A stretch of DNA of 64,000 nt from NCBI GenBank assembly GCA_013396525.1, contig VWYX01000011.1, positions 2,623,789 to 2,687,788 on the forward strand. The letters run 5' to 3'. This DNA is from Chaetorhynchus papuensis (taxonomy: Eukaryota > Chordata > Aves > Passeriformes > Rhipiduridae). The notes beneath the pieces are model-generated. The model did no database searches. It was not told the origin of the DNA and saw only the letters and a list, made by a program, of their open reading frames with translations. The translations under genes and the position numbers were made by a program. Every line of letters starts with the position of its first letter. Position 1 is the first letter of the stretch. Below are positions 26,810-38,415 of this stretch, one piece after another.

Positions 26810-27220
26810 TATGCTTCTAATGCAAGGTTACAAATATAGATCGGTTTTATTCGGCGTTATATCTAAATATGGAGAAATTGATAAAGCGTTTATGGTAAAG
26901 GACGATATTTTGAACTCTGTCCCTCTAGATTTATTGCAGTGACTCCCACTCAACTGTCATTTGTCACTAACCCAATCGAACAGACCAATTTATCAATTAC
27001 CTCTGTTATATCCATTTGTTCCCCGTTGGCCAAGGCAGATAGGTTTGACGTGCACATTTTTCTCCCCATCCCTCCAACTATTGTAAGAGCCACAGTTGTG
27101 ATAATGCTTACACACCATTCAATTGACCAAGCTATGCAAAGCTCTAGTTTAATCGTGTTGCCCAAAGCAATCAAAACTGTGAAACAAAGTTTTTATATGT
27201 ATATTAAAAAATGAGGCCAC
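26810..27220. promoter_or_regulatory. Strongest candidate conserved noncoding element
   Basis: About 400 bases of high-complexity AT-rich sequence that keep many CpGs: ATCGGTTTTATTCGGCGTTA, AAGCGTTTATG, GGACGAT, AATCGAAC, CCCGTTGG, TTGACGTGCA, AATCGTG. Retained CpG in an AT-rich, non-island context is typical of deeply conserved developmental enhancers. Open frames exist on both strands (91 codons + at 26939-27214; 74 codons - at 26950-27174), neither resembles a known family, and overlap on both strands argues against coding. The assignment is inference. Confidence 0.4.
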
Positions 27221-30084
27221 AAAACACATGTTTTCTATGTGTAATTTTTCTACACAATCAACAACACTTTCCTGCCAGATCTTTATACCAATGATGCTGC
27301 TAATTCTGGATGTTTTCTGAAATATTACTACTATGAATCTGTGGGCCAGAATTAGTTTATATTTTCTAGTAATCTCATACTGTAAAGGAGTAGTCTGGTT
27401 CACTAATAACTGCTGGATGGGGTCAGGGAGGGAGGGGTTCCCATTCATCACATGAATATTTCTCTGAAATGGTGGAACTGGTAAAAGGTTACAGAGGTGG
27501 CATCACCGACAAACACCACAGACTTGTGCTGCAGAAAGGTTTATGCATGACCCTCCTCTGGGCACAGTAAATTTTGATTCTGTTATCATTTTAATCTGGA
27601 TTATTGTAGGGGTCTCTGCCTAGAGACGGTGACAGTATTGAAGTACTGCTTATGACACTGAATTAAGATTTATTTCATAATTAATGTACGAAGATAATTT
27701 TTAGCCTTGTACAAGGTCAAGAATGCTCAATATACAGTAACTTGAATAACAAACTAATCTTGTAAACAACGGACTTTTCTGCTCCCAGAACTTCAATTGG
27801 CCAAGTCCTCTCACTGAGCAACTGTAAGACTATTGGCATCCTTTTGGAAACTGGAATTGGTTATCTTCTCCCAGTGTTGGTCCAATTCTGCTTTTAATCT
27901 GATTGAGGGTCTTTTTCAGTCTTTTCTCTAGGGCTCCAACCTCTAACAATCACCTTTTCACCCACTCTTTTCCTTCAGCAGTCACACTTTTCACCTGTGG
28001 TTCTGTTTATTGGCAGGTTCAGGAATCCGTCTGGAAAGCATTTTGCAGACAGAAGCAGCCATCACTCCAGATCAACTGGAAGCTGCATGGATTTAGTTAG
28101 CACAGTAGTGAAATCAAGTCAATAAACCTCCTGAAATGCATGCTAACACTAAATCCAGTTCTGTTCCATATTGCCCATATTGCCACAGCTTCTGCCTGGC
28201 TCAGGGTTGGCCTGGCACACATTCCTGTCTGCCTGGAAAATGCAGGAGAACAGATTTATCTGCTGTTCACTATCTGCAACCATCTCCAGAAGCTAGAAGT
28301 GGTAACAGACTTGCAAGACCAAAAAATTTCAAGACCGACAAAAGAAAAACTTCTTAAAACAGTCACTTAAAATACACATTTCTACATATCAGGGGTGTGT
28401 TCTCATTGCCATTGTCACTTGTATGAGGAGAACACTTTGGACAGAGCAGAGCTCTCTGCTAACACATGGTCCCCAGCCCCACGGGCTGCTCTGCACACTG
28501 ACTCTGGCTGTTGGCTGATCAAAACGGGCATTTGCTCTCAACACTCATCTCTCAGAGCCCCCAGGAATAAAAGTCTGGTTTATGGTGTGTCCCGTGCTTT
28601 GGCAATTTGTTTCCATTATATATTTGGACAAGGACCTTTGGGCAGCAGTATTAGAGGACGTGGGAAGGGGAAAAAATATTGTTTAAAAAGAAGGTGGCTT
28701 TTCCAGTTGCCATAACCCTTTCAAATGCCTGAATAATTTGGGTTTTTTCCAGGACCAGGGAATATTTTTTTACAAGCTTAATTGGAGAGCTTGAGAGAAA
28801 GAAGAACATGAACTAATAGTGAAACAATGCCCACATCTCATCTGTGGGTTCAAGTCATTGAACTCTAAGGTGAATTTCCAACTCACCCTAAAACATTAAG
28901 AGTGTCCCATTTCCTTAAATTCTACCAGGGAAACAGGCTCTCAATTTAAGCTATGAGATCTGCTTTTGCTGATCTACTATAGAGCAGTAAAAGCTGAAAA
29001 GTATCTATTAAATTCACGAGATAACAAAAATCATACTCCAGGTCTTTATTATATCTGGAGAAATTCTAGAGAAATGTTACTGCAAGTGAGAACATATGCT
29101 TATTTACCTGGTAGTTTTTTGTTATCTTGACCCCTTTTCCCTCTCCAAATCAAACCGAGCTTCAGAAGAGCCTCTTGAAGGAACTACTGAGAAAAAAAAA
29201 AAAAAAATCATCATTCTTTATGTGGTCAATAAAGTCACTGCACAGAGCAGACACACAAATGGAAGTGAAATTCCCACAGAATGTCCCTTTCAACAGAAAG
29301 CAAGCTCAGAAAAATAACACTCTGTGTGGGCAGGAAAATCGACTTTTTAAGGTCCTTACAGAAGGGGAAGGATAAAAAAAATAACCTGTGATGCCAATGA
29401 TGTTTTGTGTATGAATATTTTCAGCATTTCTCATGCAGCTCCAAGGGATGTTAGCCTCAGGACCTGCATGCCAGGGAGGGCTGTAGAAAAGGCAGCACAA
29501 TACAGCGAAGTGCTGCAGAGCTGAAGAGCAGATTTTGGCCAGTAACACCTGCAGGTACATCAGCAAAAGATGGAGGCCAAATTTCAGCCCAAGTGACCAC
29601 TGTGTGTGTGTTTTATTTTGAGGCCCCATTCCATCTGTCAACCCTTTTACTGTGCAGTACAGGTAAGGTCAGACCCAGTCACATGGACACAATTGATGTC
29701 CCCCCTTACCAAGCACAAATGGAGATGTTTTATCACCCAAGAAATCAGTTCTAAATCAGCTGCCTACAGCAAATCCTGAGGAAAGATCAAATATAGCTTG
29801 TGTGGTGATGGTGGTGGGAAGGTCTTTCACAACACATCTTTTCCCTCTCTGCCTATCGTAACAGCAGCATAAAAATGAAAAGAACAAACCTTTCACATGA
29901 GGTTTTAGAATATCTTTTGCTTGGGGAAGTGTTTGAGGTGTTGCCTGTCTCACAGTTTTAAGAAGTCGAGTGCTGCGGGATGCACAGGTTACAGCTCCAC
30001 CAAACCTGCCAGCACTGGAAAGGAATTTAAAAGCTCTGGGAAAATAGAAGCAGCACAGTAAGACAGGGCTGGCAGCATTTCACA
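27221..30084. other. Unique noncoding DNA
   Basis: No supported gene or transposon. A16 tract at 29192-29207. GC rises towards the right edge as the CpG-rich block begins. Confidence 0.45.
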
Positions 30085-30440
30085 AACTGTGTGCGTGCCA
30101 GAATGCCAACGTCAGCCCGTGAGTCAGCTGCGTGCCCTGTGCTCCCTGGCACGGGGAGAAACAGCCACTATGAGTGACAGTGCGGGGAGCACAGCGATGC
30201 CACTGATCCTGCCTGGGCGGGTGCTCACAGCAGTGCCCACAGCCTCACATCGGCTGCCACGTGCTCCCCACCTCACCCCCTGCCCTACAAGGCACACACA
30301 AAGAAAGTCACACCACACGCTGTGTATTCGCCTCAGCCCGTGCAGCCTCACGCAGCCGGGCCAGCGCCACAGTGTCACTTGTCACTCGCACAGCAGGAGA
30401 TGAGGTGACGCCATCTGCGAGGGAAAAACGAACGGGGAGT
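30085..30440. promoter_or_regulatory. Short CpG island with two AP-1 sites
   Basis: By eye more than 20 CpGs in about 350 bases, well above the surrounding DNA, with GC-rich text throughout. Two perfect TGAGTCA sites lie at 30120-30126 (in the longer TGAGTCAGC form) and 30440-30446, and TGACGCC occurs near 30405. A CACGTG box lies near 30260. Open frames on both strands (104 codons +, 84 codons -) come from the base composition. It ends against the LTR and is about 1.7 kb upstream of the exon candidate at 32183, so a promoter role is possible but not shown. Confidence 0.45.
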
Positions 30441-30466
30441 GAGTCACAGCATCCCTGAGAAAACCC

Positions 30467-30854
30467 TGTAGGGTTACACCATGGGTGTTATAAAGAGCAG
30501 GCCTGGAAGGCCTAGAATAGGCCTCTTCCCTAGGCCCACAGGTAACCATGGAAACACATCCAGGTCACCTGAGATGGGCTGGAAAAGGGAATTATGGCTT
30601 TGTGGCCTTCTTGACCAATTGTGTGGGAAGATTGTGGTTTGTGACCTTACAGGGTATTGTTTACCTATTACCTTAATAGGTAACATTGAGGCAATACTGC
30701 AGGTGACTGGGGGACACTCTGGGATTTATCCTTCCTGTTTCTATGAGGTGATATCCTGTTTGTGGGCTGGTATTTAGGGAACAGTCACTGCGCAATAAAC
30801 GTCTTTGCACTTCTCCATCTCATGTGAAGTCCTTGCCCCAGCGTGAATACTGCA
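30467..30854 (+). mobile_element. Solo LTR of an endogenous retrovirus, copy 1
   Basis: A 388-bp sequence beginning TGTAGGG and ending ACTGCA, nearly identical to the inverted copy at 38416-38803. It contains a TATA-like TTATAAAG near 30488, an AATAAA polyadenylation signal near 30793, and the conserved hairpin TTACCTATT/AATAGGTAA (30661-30683). No gag, pol or env sequence adjoins it, so it is a solo LTR. The flanks do not repeat if the ends are set at TG and CA, but GAAAA occurs at 30459-30463 and 30855-30859, which would put three extra C's inside the left end. A 98-codon frame inside is present in both copies but is probably incidental. Confidence 0.85.
30661..30683 (+). other. Hairpin inside the LTR
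   Basis: Nine-base arms TTACCTATT and AATAGGTAA with the loop ACCTT. The same arms occur in copy 2 of the LTR. It could be a protein-binding or RNA structure; function unknown. Confidence 0.7.
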
Positions 30855-32182
30855 GAAAATGGCACAACCCTGGAGCTGGAGACAGAGCCATGCAGGAAAG
30901 GCAGCCAGAGAGCCCCAGCACCAGTGACTCCCTCCTAACTCACAGAAAAACAGAGTTTGTTATGTTCTACAGAAACCTCACTTGACAAACCTGCTATGCA
31001 CACCTGTGCTTTTATGGGAGTTTCATTCTTTCTGCTAAACACCTGCATGTTTAGGACTATTTGTGCCTGCAGGCCCTGTAGTAGCAGGGCCAAGGATATC
31101 TTTGAAAAAATTAAAATATCATTAAACTAATTCCAATTTGTGTGAACACTCACTAAGTAGAATTTAATTGATTCCAAAATATACTATAAATAGGTGACAA
31201 ATCAAATCAAGTATTTGCAACAGGCAGCCTTTCAGCATCTAAACTGTAGTTTAGGAAGTACCGTGTCCAAAGTGAAAAATCTAGGTCAATGTCCATATGC
31301 AAAGGTGTCCAAGTGAAAAACAAACAACCCCACCCCCCAAAAGAAACAACACCCACAAAAAAAAAAGAGAAAGAAAAAACTCTTGGAATTCTCTTTATCA
31401 TTCTGCTCTTTTGAATGTATCTACTTTATACAATTTACAGTTATTTTATACAACTTGCAGTTGTATAAAATTATTAGAAGCAATATATGCCTTAGAATCC
31501 AGGTACACATTAGCTTTTAAAAGTGTGAAAGCAGCACATTTGCCCATTAATATGTATTTTTTTATTTATATAAACAAATGTTTCATGATACCCAACAACA
31601 TCTGGTATAAAACATGGTTCATTATGATGGAGGAAAGTGTGTGTTTTCTTCTCCAGCTAAAACCACGCTGCCAAATAGGCTTCAGCTTGACCACAGATGC
31701 TGATCTGGCAAGGGGCTGATCCCATCTTTCTTTGGAACCAACAAAAAGCTGCATCTTTGACCTCCAACTCCCAGGCACTCCAGACCTCTTAATTTCTCAT
31801 TCTAACAATGCCTGATGCACATATTCCCAATAGAAAATAAAACATAAGGCTTTTTAAGGATACTCCTGGTGTAGTAACACACAGTTCTTAGGTCAGAGGT
31901 AACTGCAATTTGAATTATATTGAGTTAAGCTGCTAAAGGAGACATCAGTAACAGATGGTGATTTCTAAAGGTGAGGGTTTAAATTCCTGAATCATTCATC
32001 ACCAGCAAGCTGTAAAAAAAAAAAAAAAAAAGACCAAAACCAAACTGTGTTTTACATGTTTTAGTAAAATCTTACCACCGGCTCAGCAGACAGAAGTTTG
32101 CATGAATGCTCCTCAGTGATGCAGACACACATTCACATCAGGTGGGCAGGGACTGTAAAATCAATTCCTGCTTGTTGCACAG
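30855..32182. other. Noncoding DNA before the exon candidate
   Basis: AT-rich. Includes an A/C-rich stretch at about 31318-31380 and an A18 tract at 32014-32031. If the exon candidate is real, the right end (about 32140-32182) is its intron, with a CTGTAAA branch-point-like motif and pyrimidine-rich TTCCTGCTTGTTGCACAG. Confidence 0.45.
32014..32031. repeat. A18 homopolymer
   Basis: Uninterrupted A tract with no retroposon body upstream. Confidence 0.8.
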
Positions 32183-32416
32183 ATATTTGATGAGTCGCTC
32201 AATACCCCGAACGCGGATCAGATTGCATTGCTTGATGCTGTAAAGATATTTCTGCTCTCCTTTATGTCAGATGGCATTATTGATTCGGTTCACCCCATCC
32301 TCACAGAAGCACTGAAGAAGTGCTCCCCTCCACCTGTGCCAGCTGAGCTCCAGTCTGCAGTTACAGATCTCTACAAGACACAAATCGATGGTTCTATCAT
32401 GACAATGAGAAGATGA
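32183..32416 (+). CDS. Candidate terminal coding exon, protein not recognised
   Basis: Starting directly after a splice acceptor (TTCCTGCTTGTTGCACAG, AG at 32181-32182), a phase-0 frame runs 77 codons to TGA at 32414-32416. It is the only frame in the window with a good acceptor, an in-frame stop 24-27 bases upstream in the presumed intron, and text that looks protein-like: an acidic start (IFDESLNTPNADQ), an amphipathic LLDAVKIFLLSFMSDGII segment, a proline-rich SPPPVPAELQSAV, and a basic end (TMRR). Predicted mostly helical. The 3' part of a helical domain such as a RhoGAP-like or DEPDC-type fold is a weak guess and I do not name a gene. No AATAAA follows within about 1.8 kb, a point against, although weaker signals such as AATAAG (near 32490) exist. 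No upstream exon was found in the window, so introns would be long. Confidence 0.45.
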   Translation: MFDESLNTPNADQIALLDAVKIFLLSFMSDGIIDSVHPILTEALKKCSPPPVPAELQSAVTDLYKTQIDGSIMTMRR

Positions 32417-35400
32417 CTGAAAAGCAAATAACCTTTTGTTGGCTTTAACAAGATTTAATGGCACACACTTAATTTCCCAAGTCTGATAATAAGGAGCTTG
32501 AGACAATAACTATTTTTCTTTTTTCGATTCTTATATCCAATCATTTCAAATAATGACCCTACAGGTTCTATGTATCAGAATGATTTGGTCACCCGTGATA
32601 AAGTCACCACAGTTGTAAGAGCTGCTGATCCTCTTCAGCCAGATGTGTTCCACATGCCAAACACAGCCACCCTGCAGGGGACACAGGTGACCTCAGCCAG
32701 GGCAGTGTGGAACACGCCCAGAGAAGCAGGAACGCGGTGCCTGCTATCCCCCCACAGCACAATTCCCTCTCCCAGGCACTGCTCCCACCTTGCTGCCCTC
32801 CTCCACCCCGATCTGAGTTAATGATTTCCCAAGCAGATGGCTGCTGGTAGGTAGATAAATTATAGCCAGCAGAAAGCTTGGCATCACTGCCATGCTGAAA
32901 AACTGGATCCTCAGGAAACAACATATATATAACTTTACACTGCATCTAAAAAAAACCCCCGAAATTTCTGAGATTTGCTTTACAAAGCAAGCTAACAGTT
33001 TCCTTTCTTATGCCTGAAGCTTTGCAATCACTCTGTTTCTGAACTGTATTTTTTCATTAGTCTTATGCTTCCAAATATAATCTATTATTTGGCAGCAAAG
33101 GCAGCAAAACATTTGTTCCCTCTCAGTACAGCTGCAACCAATTGGATTTTAAAAAATGGTATTGGCTATCCAGCAGTCCTCTATCATGTTGATTTTTCCA
33201 TGGAAACAGTGTTATATTTTTTTCCTTTGGGGGGGTGGGTGGTGCTGGGAACAGGATGCAGAAATGCATTTCCAGTGTTCTCTGCTTTTCCAGTTCTCAT
33301 CCCTCCACACACAAGTCAAAGACATTACACCAGACTTCCCAGCTGCATACTGGGAACTTGGAACTTTTTTAAAGTGTATTTGTATAAAACAATCTTTTAC
33401 CTTTTCATTTTCAGGCATGCAAGCATAAAAAAGTCCAGACTCTGTCATTTTACCCAAGGAGGACACTAGACACACCTCAGAACTACCCAACCACCTGGTG
33501 CATGTAGCCTTCCTTAAACCTGTAACTCCTGGACACACTGGAATACCTGCAATGGCAAATTCATGTTTTATTTCAAATTAAGATCTTATTATCAGATATT
33601 ACTGAGTAAAATGAAAAAAAAAATCCCTAAAAATCCAGAAGAGGTAGGTAGCAGATGAGGGGACAAGCCCTCATCTGACCCCCCAGTTTGCAGGACTGGA
33701 GGGAGGGGAAGTGGGAAGGGAATTCCTCCCTTTCAGAATTGCAGTTTACCTCTGCAAAACACAAGGAAAATAACACAGGATATAACTGTGGAGAGAATCA
33801 AACACAAGCACATTGATTGAGCTGAGAGTTTCAGAGCAGTAGGACTCATTTATCAAACACAAAAGTTGACTTCTGTTTTAAGGCTGAGTTAGGAAGGGAA
33901 AAAAGAAAACCAGTGCAATCACTGCTTGGTAAGAAGAGTTTGTCCCACAAGTGTGGAACAAATCAGGAAGGCTGTTGTTGGCCTTTGAACTCTCACAAGC
34001 ATTGACTTGATAAACTCACTGGTTTTCTGAAAATTTTCAGATGTTTCCTAGACACAAGCCCAATATATTAGAATGAGTTCCATGATTTATGGAGGATGTG
34101 GGAGAGAGACTGTGATGCTAAATGAAGTTGTATTCTGCTACTTGAAATCCAACTCAGTAACTGCCATTGATTCTTCTGTTTGACTTCATCAATATTTAAG
34201 CTACTCAACTTTGACAAACATTTCATAATGTAGTTTCTGGTAATTGTTCTCCTTATCTATAATAAATTTTCCTATATATTAAGTTTAATGAGCTATCCAA
34301 AGTACTCCCACCAGCTCAAAAACACTAACACAAGCAGGACTTGAAAATATGATTATTTATCAGCCAGTGGGATAAAGAATTAATCTTTAAATGTGTGTTA
34401 ACATTTTGAGGATTTAAAGACAAAAGGAAGGTAAAATAAATAATTAGAACAATACAAAAGAACAGACACAGATCAGAGAAAGTACTCTCAGGGCATCAAT
34501 GAGTAATTTATCAAAGTAGCACATAATAAATGAAACTCAAGTCATAAGAGTGCCAGAGCAGTCTCCCTCTTAAATTCGTAACCAGTACAGTTCTGCAAAG
34601 CACCTATGCAAAAAAAGGGCATTGGAAAAAGGGGACAAATTCCCCTGGGCCTTCCCTCCTCTGCTGTCCCGCAAAGTCAAAATAAATTTTTGCTGCCTTC
34701 ATCTCCTGTTAGTACTGCAAGTCAACAGAGACTTTGTTTTCTTGTGAAAGTACAAACATTTCCTAAATTTCAACCAGCTGGGCCAGGACAAGCAGGCTGA
34801 AGCCATCAGCTTGGCATTAATGCAACTAAAACTTATCTTTGCTTGACAAGAGCTTGACAAGATTATGTATCAGTCATTCCCGAGTGACTTTTCAATCAAG
34901 GCAACTGAAGGAGTATTTAAAAAAAAAAAAAAATCATCAAAATCATCTCAGCATTCCAGATATAGTTATTTTAGTGGATGACCCTGTGAAAAGAAGCCCA
35001 CAGCAACATCTTTAAAGTCACTTTGAGGAGCACAAGCTGATGTCAGATTTCATCTTTACTGGAGCAAGGGTGACTCACAGCAGATGCCTCATAACCAAGT
35101 CTTGGCACAGCACTGCTGGATCCATATGTATCCTATGACTGGCTCAAAGGCTTTAAAATGTGGAAAACCACAAGGTAGAATTCATCATCATCATCCTACT
35201 TTGGAGTAAAATGTCAAGGCTTGAAGAGCTTTCTTTGCCTTAGACTCTCCAGCAGTGTGACAGAACCACAGGACAGTGTTTCAATAAAATTAAGTAATTC
35301 TACTGTTTGACAACTTCATACAGTTAAGAATATACAGTTACAACCTTTTCCCTAGCCTCTTTTCTTCAATTCCCATTTTTGATAGCTCTATGTCATGCAG

Positions 35401-36088
35401 TATTGCTCAAAATCACTGTCTAATTTGCACAATTCAAACACTCTGCTTTTTGACCTTGCTTCACGCTCCGCAGTAGAGAAACACTTTAATTCCCAATAAT
35501 CATGCTGTTAATACATGCTGTTTATACTCTGAAGTGACAGAACTCAAACGTTCACAAATGGCAATCGAATCCTTACAGAGTTTTTGAAAAAAAACATCTT
35601 ATTTTCTAATGACTTTCCCTGCTTTGCTTTCAGGCCCCATCCTTCACCCCCTCCCCAGCAGCACACAAACTCTCGTGCCCCATCTCCCAGGACAGCATCA
35701 GGTACACAATGAGGTGCCAGTGCCCAGGCAATTTTCCTGCCCTAACTTGTAGCCAACAAGGTTGTAAGTAAATGTTACTGAACAAGTAACCAAGCACTTC
35801 TTCATTCCAGGCCCTCCAAAATAAATCAAACCCATCCCCTGTGCAATTTCTACAGAAAACCAACAGGGTCCCAGTACTGGGGATGCCTCCAGCACCCTCA
35901 TTTTTGGCTTTGCCCAGCACAGAAATTCCTTGTGGCTCTCACTGCTGACATTTGCAATCTCAGCTGTGCCTTTTATCGAGTAACAAGCTGCTGTTGTTCA
36001 CTTACACTTTTATTTTACATCCTCAGTGTTGACTTAATAAAAACAAATCAAAAGTACAAGTGTCTACCTACTGTACAAATTTACATAA
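32417..36088. other. Noncoding DNA downstream of the exon candidate
   Basis: The first few hundred bases could be 3' untranslated region. A possible G-quadruplex lies at 33229-33249 and an A15 tract at 34919-34933. A palindromic CCAATTGG lies near 33140. No transposon or further exon recognised. Confidence 0.4.
33229..33249 (+). other. Possible G-quadruplex
   Basis: G7, T, GGG, TGGTGCT, GGG: four G3 runs with loops of 1, 1 and 7 bases if the G7 is split. Predicted from sequence only. Confidence 0.4.
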
Positions 36089-36146
36089 CAGAACCACAGA
36101 ATGGCTGGGCTTGGAAGGGACCTCAAAGATTATCTTGTCACCTACA
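36089..36146 (-). mobile_element. CR1 LINE terminal fragment
   Basis: ACAGAACCACAGAATGGCTG followed by GGCTTGGAAGGGACCTCAAAGAT is the reverse complement of the last about 55 bases of CR1. The element is heavily 5'-truncated. Confidence 0.8.
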
Positions 36147-37489
36147 AAAATCAACATAAAACAAGGTAATAAACGTCACGTTTACACAGCCACCAGCCCT
36201 GTACTCTCTATTACTACAGATTGCCTTGCCTTCAAGTTTTTCCCGACACAAATACTTGAATGGGTATTAGAATATGAAATTCAGCCATATTAGAAGAAAG
36301 AACATCCTGGCTCTGATCTTCCTGCAAAGACCTGGATGTTCTAGACACCTCCACACTGTGCCCAGAAGGATAATTAATTCTCAGAATGTTTATACCAAGC
36401 AAGAGAAGTTTAAAAATAAATAAACAAGGATAAAAGTGGGTTCCAAGTAAAATCTTCCCTACTGGTATCTTACAATCTGCACATCTATGGGGCACTTCTG
36501 AAGAAATGTTATTTTAGAAACATAGTTTTAGCTGTAGAAGGATCCGTTTAAATTACAATTAAAATTCTGTTAGAACAGTTCAAGGACCAGATTAACCACT
36601 GTTAATTCATATATTTTTCCAGATTGTTGCATGAAAGTTCATGTAAGTGTTATTGAACTTGAGCTAGAATAGCAGTGGTTTAATAATTTACCTTATTTCA
36701 GTAGGGAAAAAAATCATTTTTGATAAAGCAGCAACTTACAGAAATTTAAGCTACCCGTAGCTGCAAGCAATCACATGAATATATTCAAGCACATGATCAG
36801 TCTTCGTTGTATAACAAGCTCCACAGAGATTGTTATTAGTCACAGATAATAATTCCCACTGTTACAGAAAATCTGTGCTCAAAATAGTACCTCCCAAGGA
36901 AAAATTTCATTGCAAAGGCAATAAGGCTTGGCATGACAATCCTCAAGTTGGGGAATTGGGAAGGAAAATTCAGAGCTTGCACAAAATCATCTGTCATTTA
37001 AGGAAAAGCAGCAAAGCAATCAGCTCTTCTAAATTATGTTGCAGATAACATACTACAGTAGGGGGAAAATACCTCTTGTGAACTCCAGGAAAATGAGTAT
37101 ATTTACCTTTTTAAGTTAATTCAATTATAAAAGTATGGCTTTAAGCTCACTCAGAGCATTAATGGGCTCCAGCTTTTGGCTCTGTGAAGTGAGATTTTGA
37201 TTTTATGGCTTAAATGAAGGAAAATTTTAATGGGATACATTGGATAGATTCAGAAGGAAAATCAACACGTTAGATAGCAGATTCATCACCTCCTAGCAAC
37301 AGGAACAACTTTAAGTGTGTAATCTTAGCTCCACCATGCTCTTATCAGTATGCGTTAATGTGTGAAATCTCATTAACAGAACAACAACAAGCTTCCCAGG
37401 AAGGAAGAGGCACATTTAGTATTTGCTACAGAGGACCAAAAAAGAATACAAACAAGAACATTCCATTGCTGATAATTTTAACTTGCCTA
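36147..37489. other. Unique noncoding DNA
   Basis: AT-rich with no supported gene. Open frames are short. Confidence 0.45.
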
Positions 37490-38380
37490 ACTGAAGCAAA
37501 CAGATACAAAAACGTTTGATGGAGCTGTCATCAGTGGACAGATGTTACGCTATTACAGAATACAGAGCGGCATCTTAACTCTCCGTTTCCAAGGCAGGTC
37601 AAGACTAAATTCCCCAGAGTTTTCACACTAAGCAGAACTAGGAGAGCAAGTACAAGCATAAAAGAAGAGGAATTTACTTATTCATACTATTCATATGTTT
37701 TGTTCCTTTAAATCTAAAGAAATTACCTAGATATGCAACAAGGACATGAACCAAAGGAGAACCATGTTCTCAGCAGAAAGACTTAAATCTCTGCTATTAA
37801 AATAGTATTAAGCTGCATCTATGACCAGCTCACTTTCAGAGATCTCCACATGACCCATTAAGAAACGTCCTTCTGACAGAAAAGCAAATGGCCACATACC
37901 AAGCTCCACACTAACGGAATAGCTGGTAAGCTCATGGAATTGCTTCACTGGGGTGATTTCTGAGATGTGTTCATGTGCCCAGGATGGCACTGCAGGGCTC
38001 AGTTAAACAGTGCTTGGCTAAGCAAGACCACTTCAGGAAAACACAGTGCCCATAACACTTTTATCAAAACAAATACACCTCGAGCAAGTGATGCTTTTAC
38101 CCGAGCTGTTGTGACAGCAGGCGCTGCATTAGAACACCCCAAGTGGCTGACATTGTGCAGAGCATTATCCACGCTGCTGGCAGACTCAAACCACTGCAAG
38201 TGGATCTACTGCATTTATCATTCGTGACTCTGGCCATGGGAAAAGGTGTCTCACACACCAAAGATACCAGGGTGTCTGCTGTATTAGTGCATTTAGTTCA
38301 CAGGAGTGAGAACTGTACCTCCTGGTCACTCCCACCACTGGACACACTTAAATCACTGAAAGTATTTACGTATCTTAATC
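37490..38380. promoter_or_regulatory. CpG-retaining unique block beside LTR copy 2
   Basis: Two patches keep CpG in AT-rich text: about 37510-37590 (AACGTTTGATGG, TTACGC, GAGCGGC, CTCCGTTT) and about 38080-38370 (CTCGAGC, CCCGAGC, GGCGCTGC, CCACGCTG, ATTCGTGAC, TTACGTATC). Two + frames overlap in the second patch, one ending about 38227 and one running from before 38143 into the LTR. Neither has a recognised domain. The block could be a conserved noncoding element or a decayed exon; I cannot decide. Confidence 0.25.
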
Positions 38381-38415
38381 TGGATTCCTTTTGGATTAAA
38401 TTAAACCAGAGGGTG

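Noticed and set aside
28845..28870. tRNA B-box-like GGGTTCAAGTC
   Set aside because: No A box, no cloverleaf, no SINE body nearby.
30089..30403. Overlapping open frames in the CpG island
   Set aside because: GC-rich DNA has few stop codons; both strands are open.
30481..30777. 98-codon frame shared by both LTR copies
   Set aside because: Shared because the DNA is a recent repeat. It lies wholly inside an LTR with no gene-like features.
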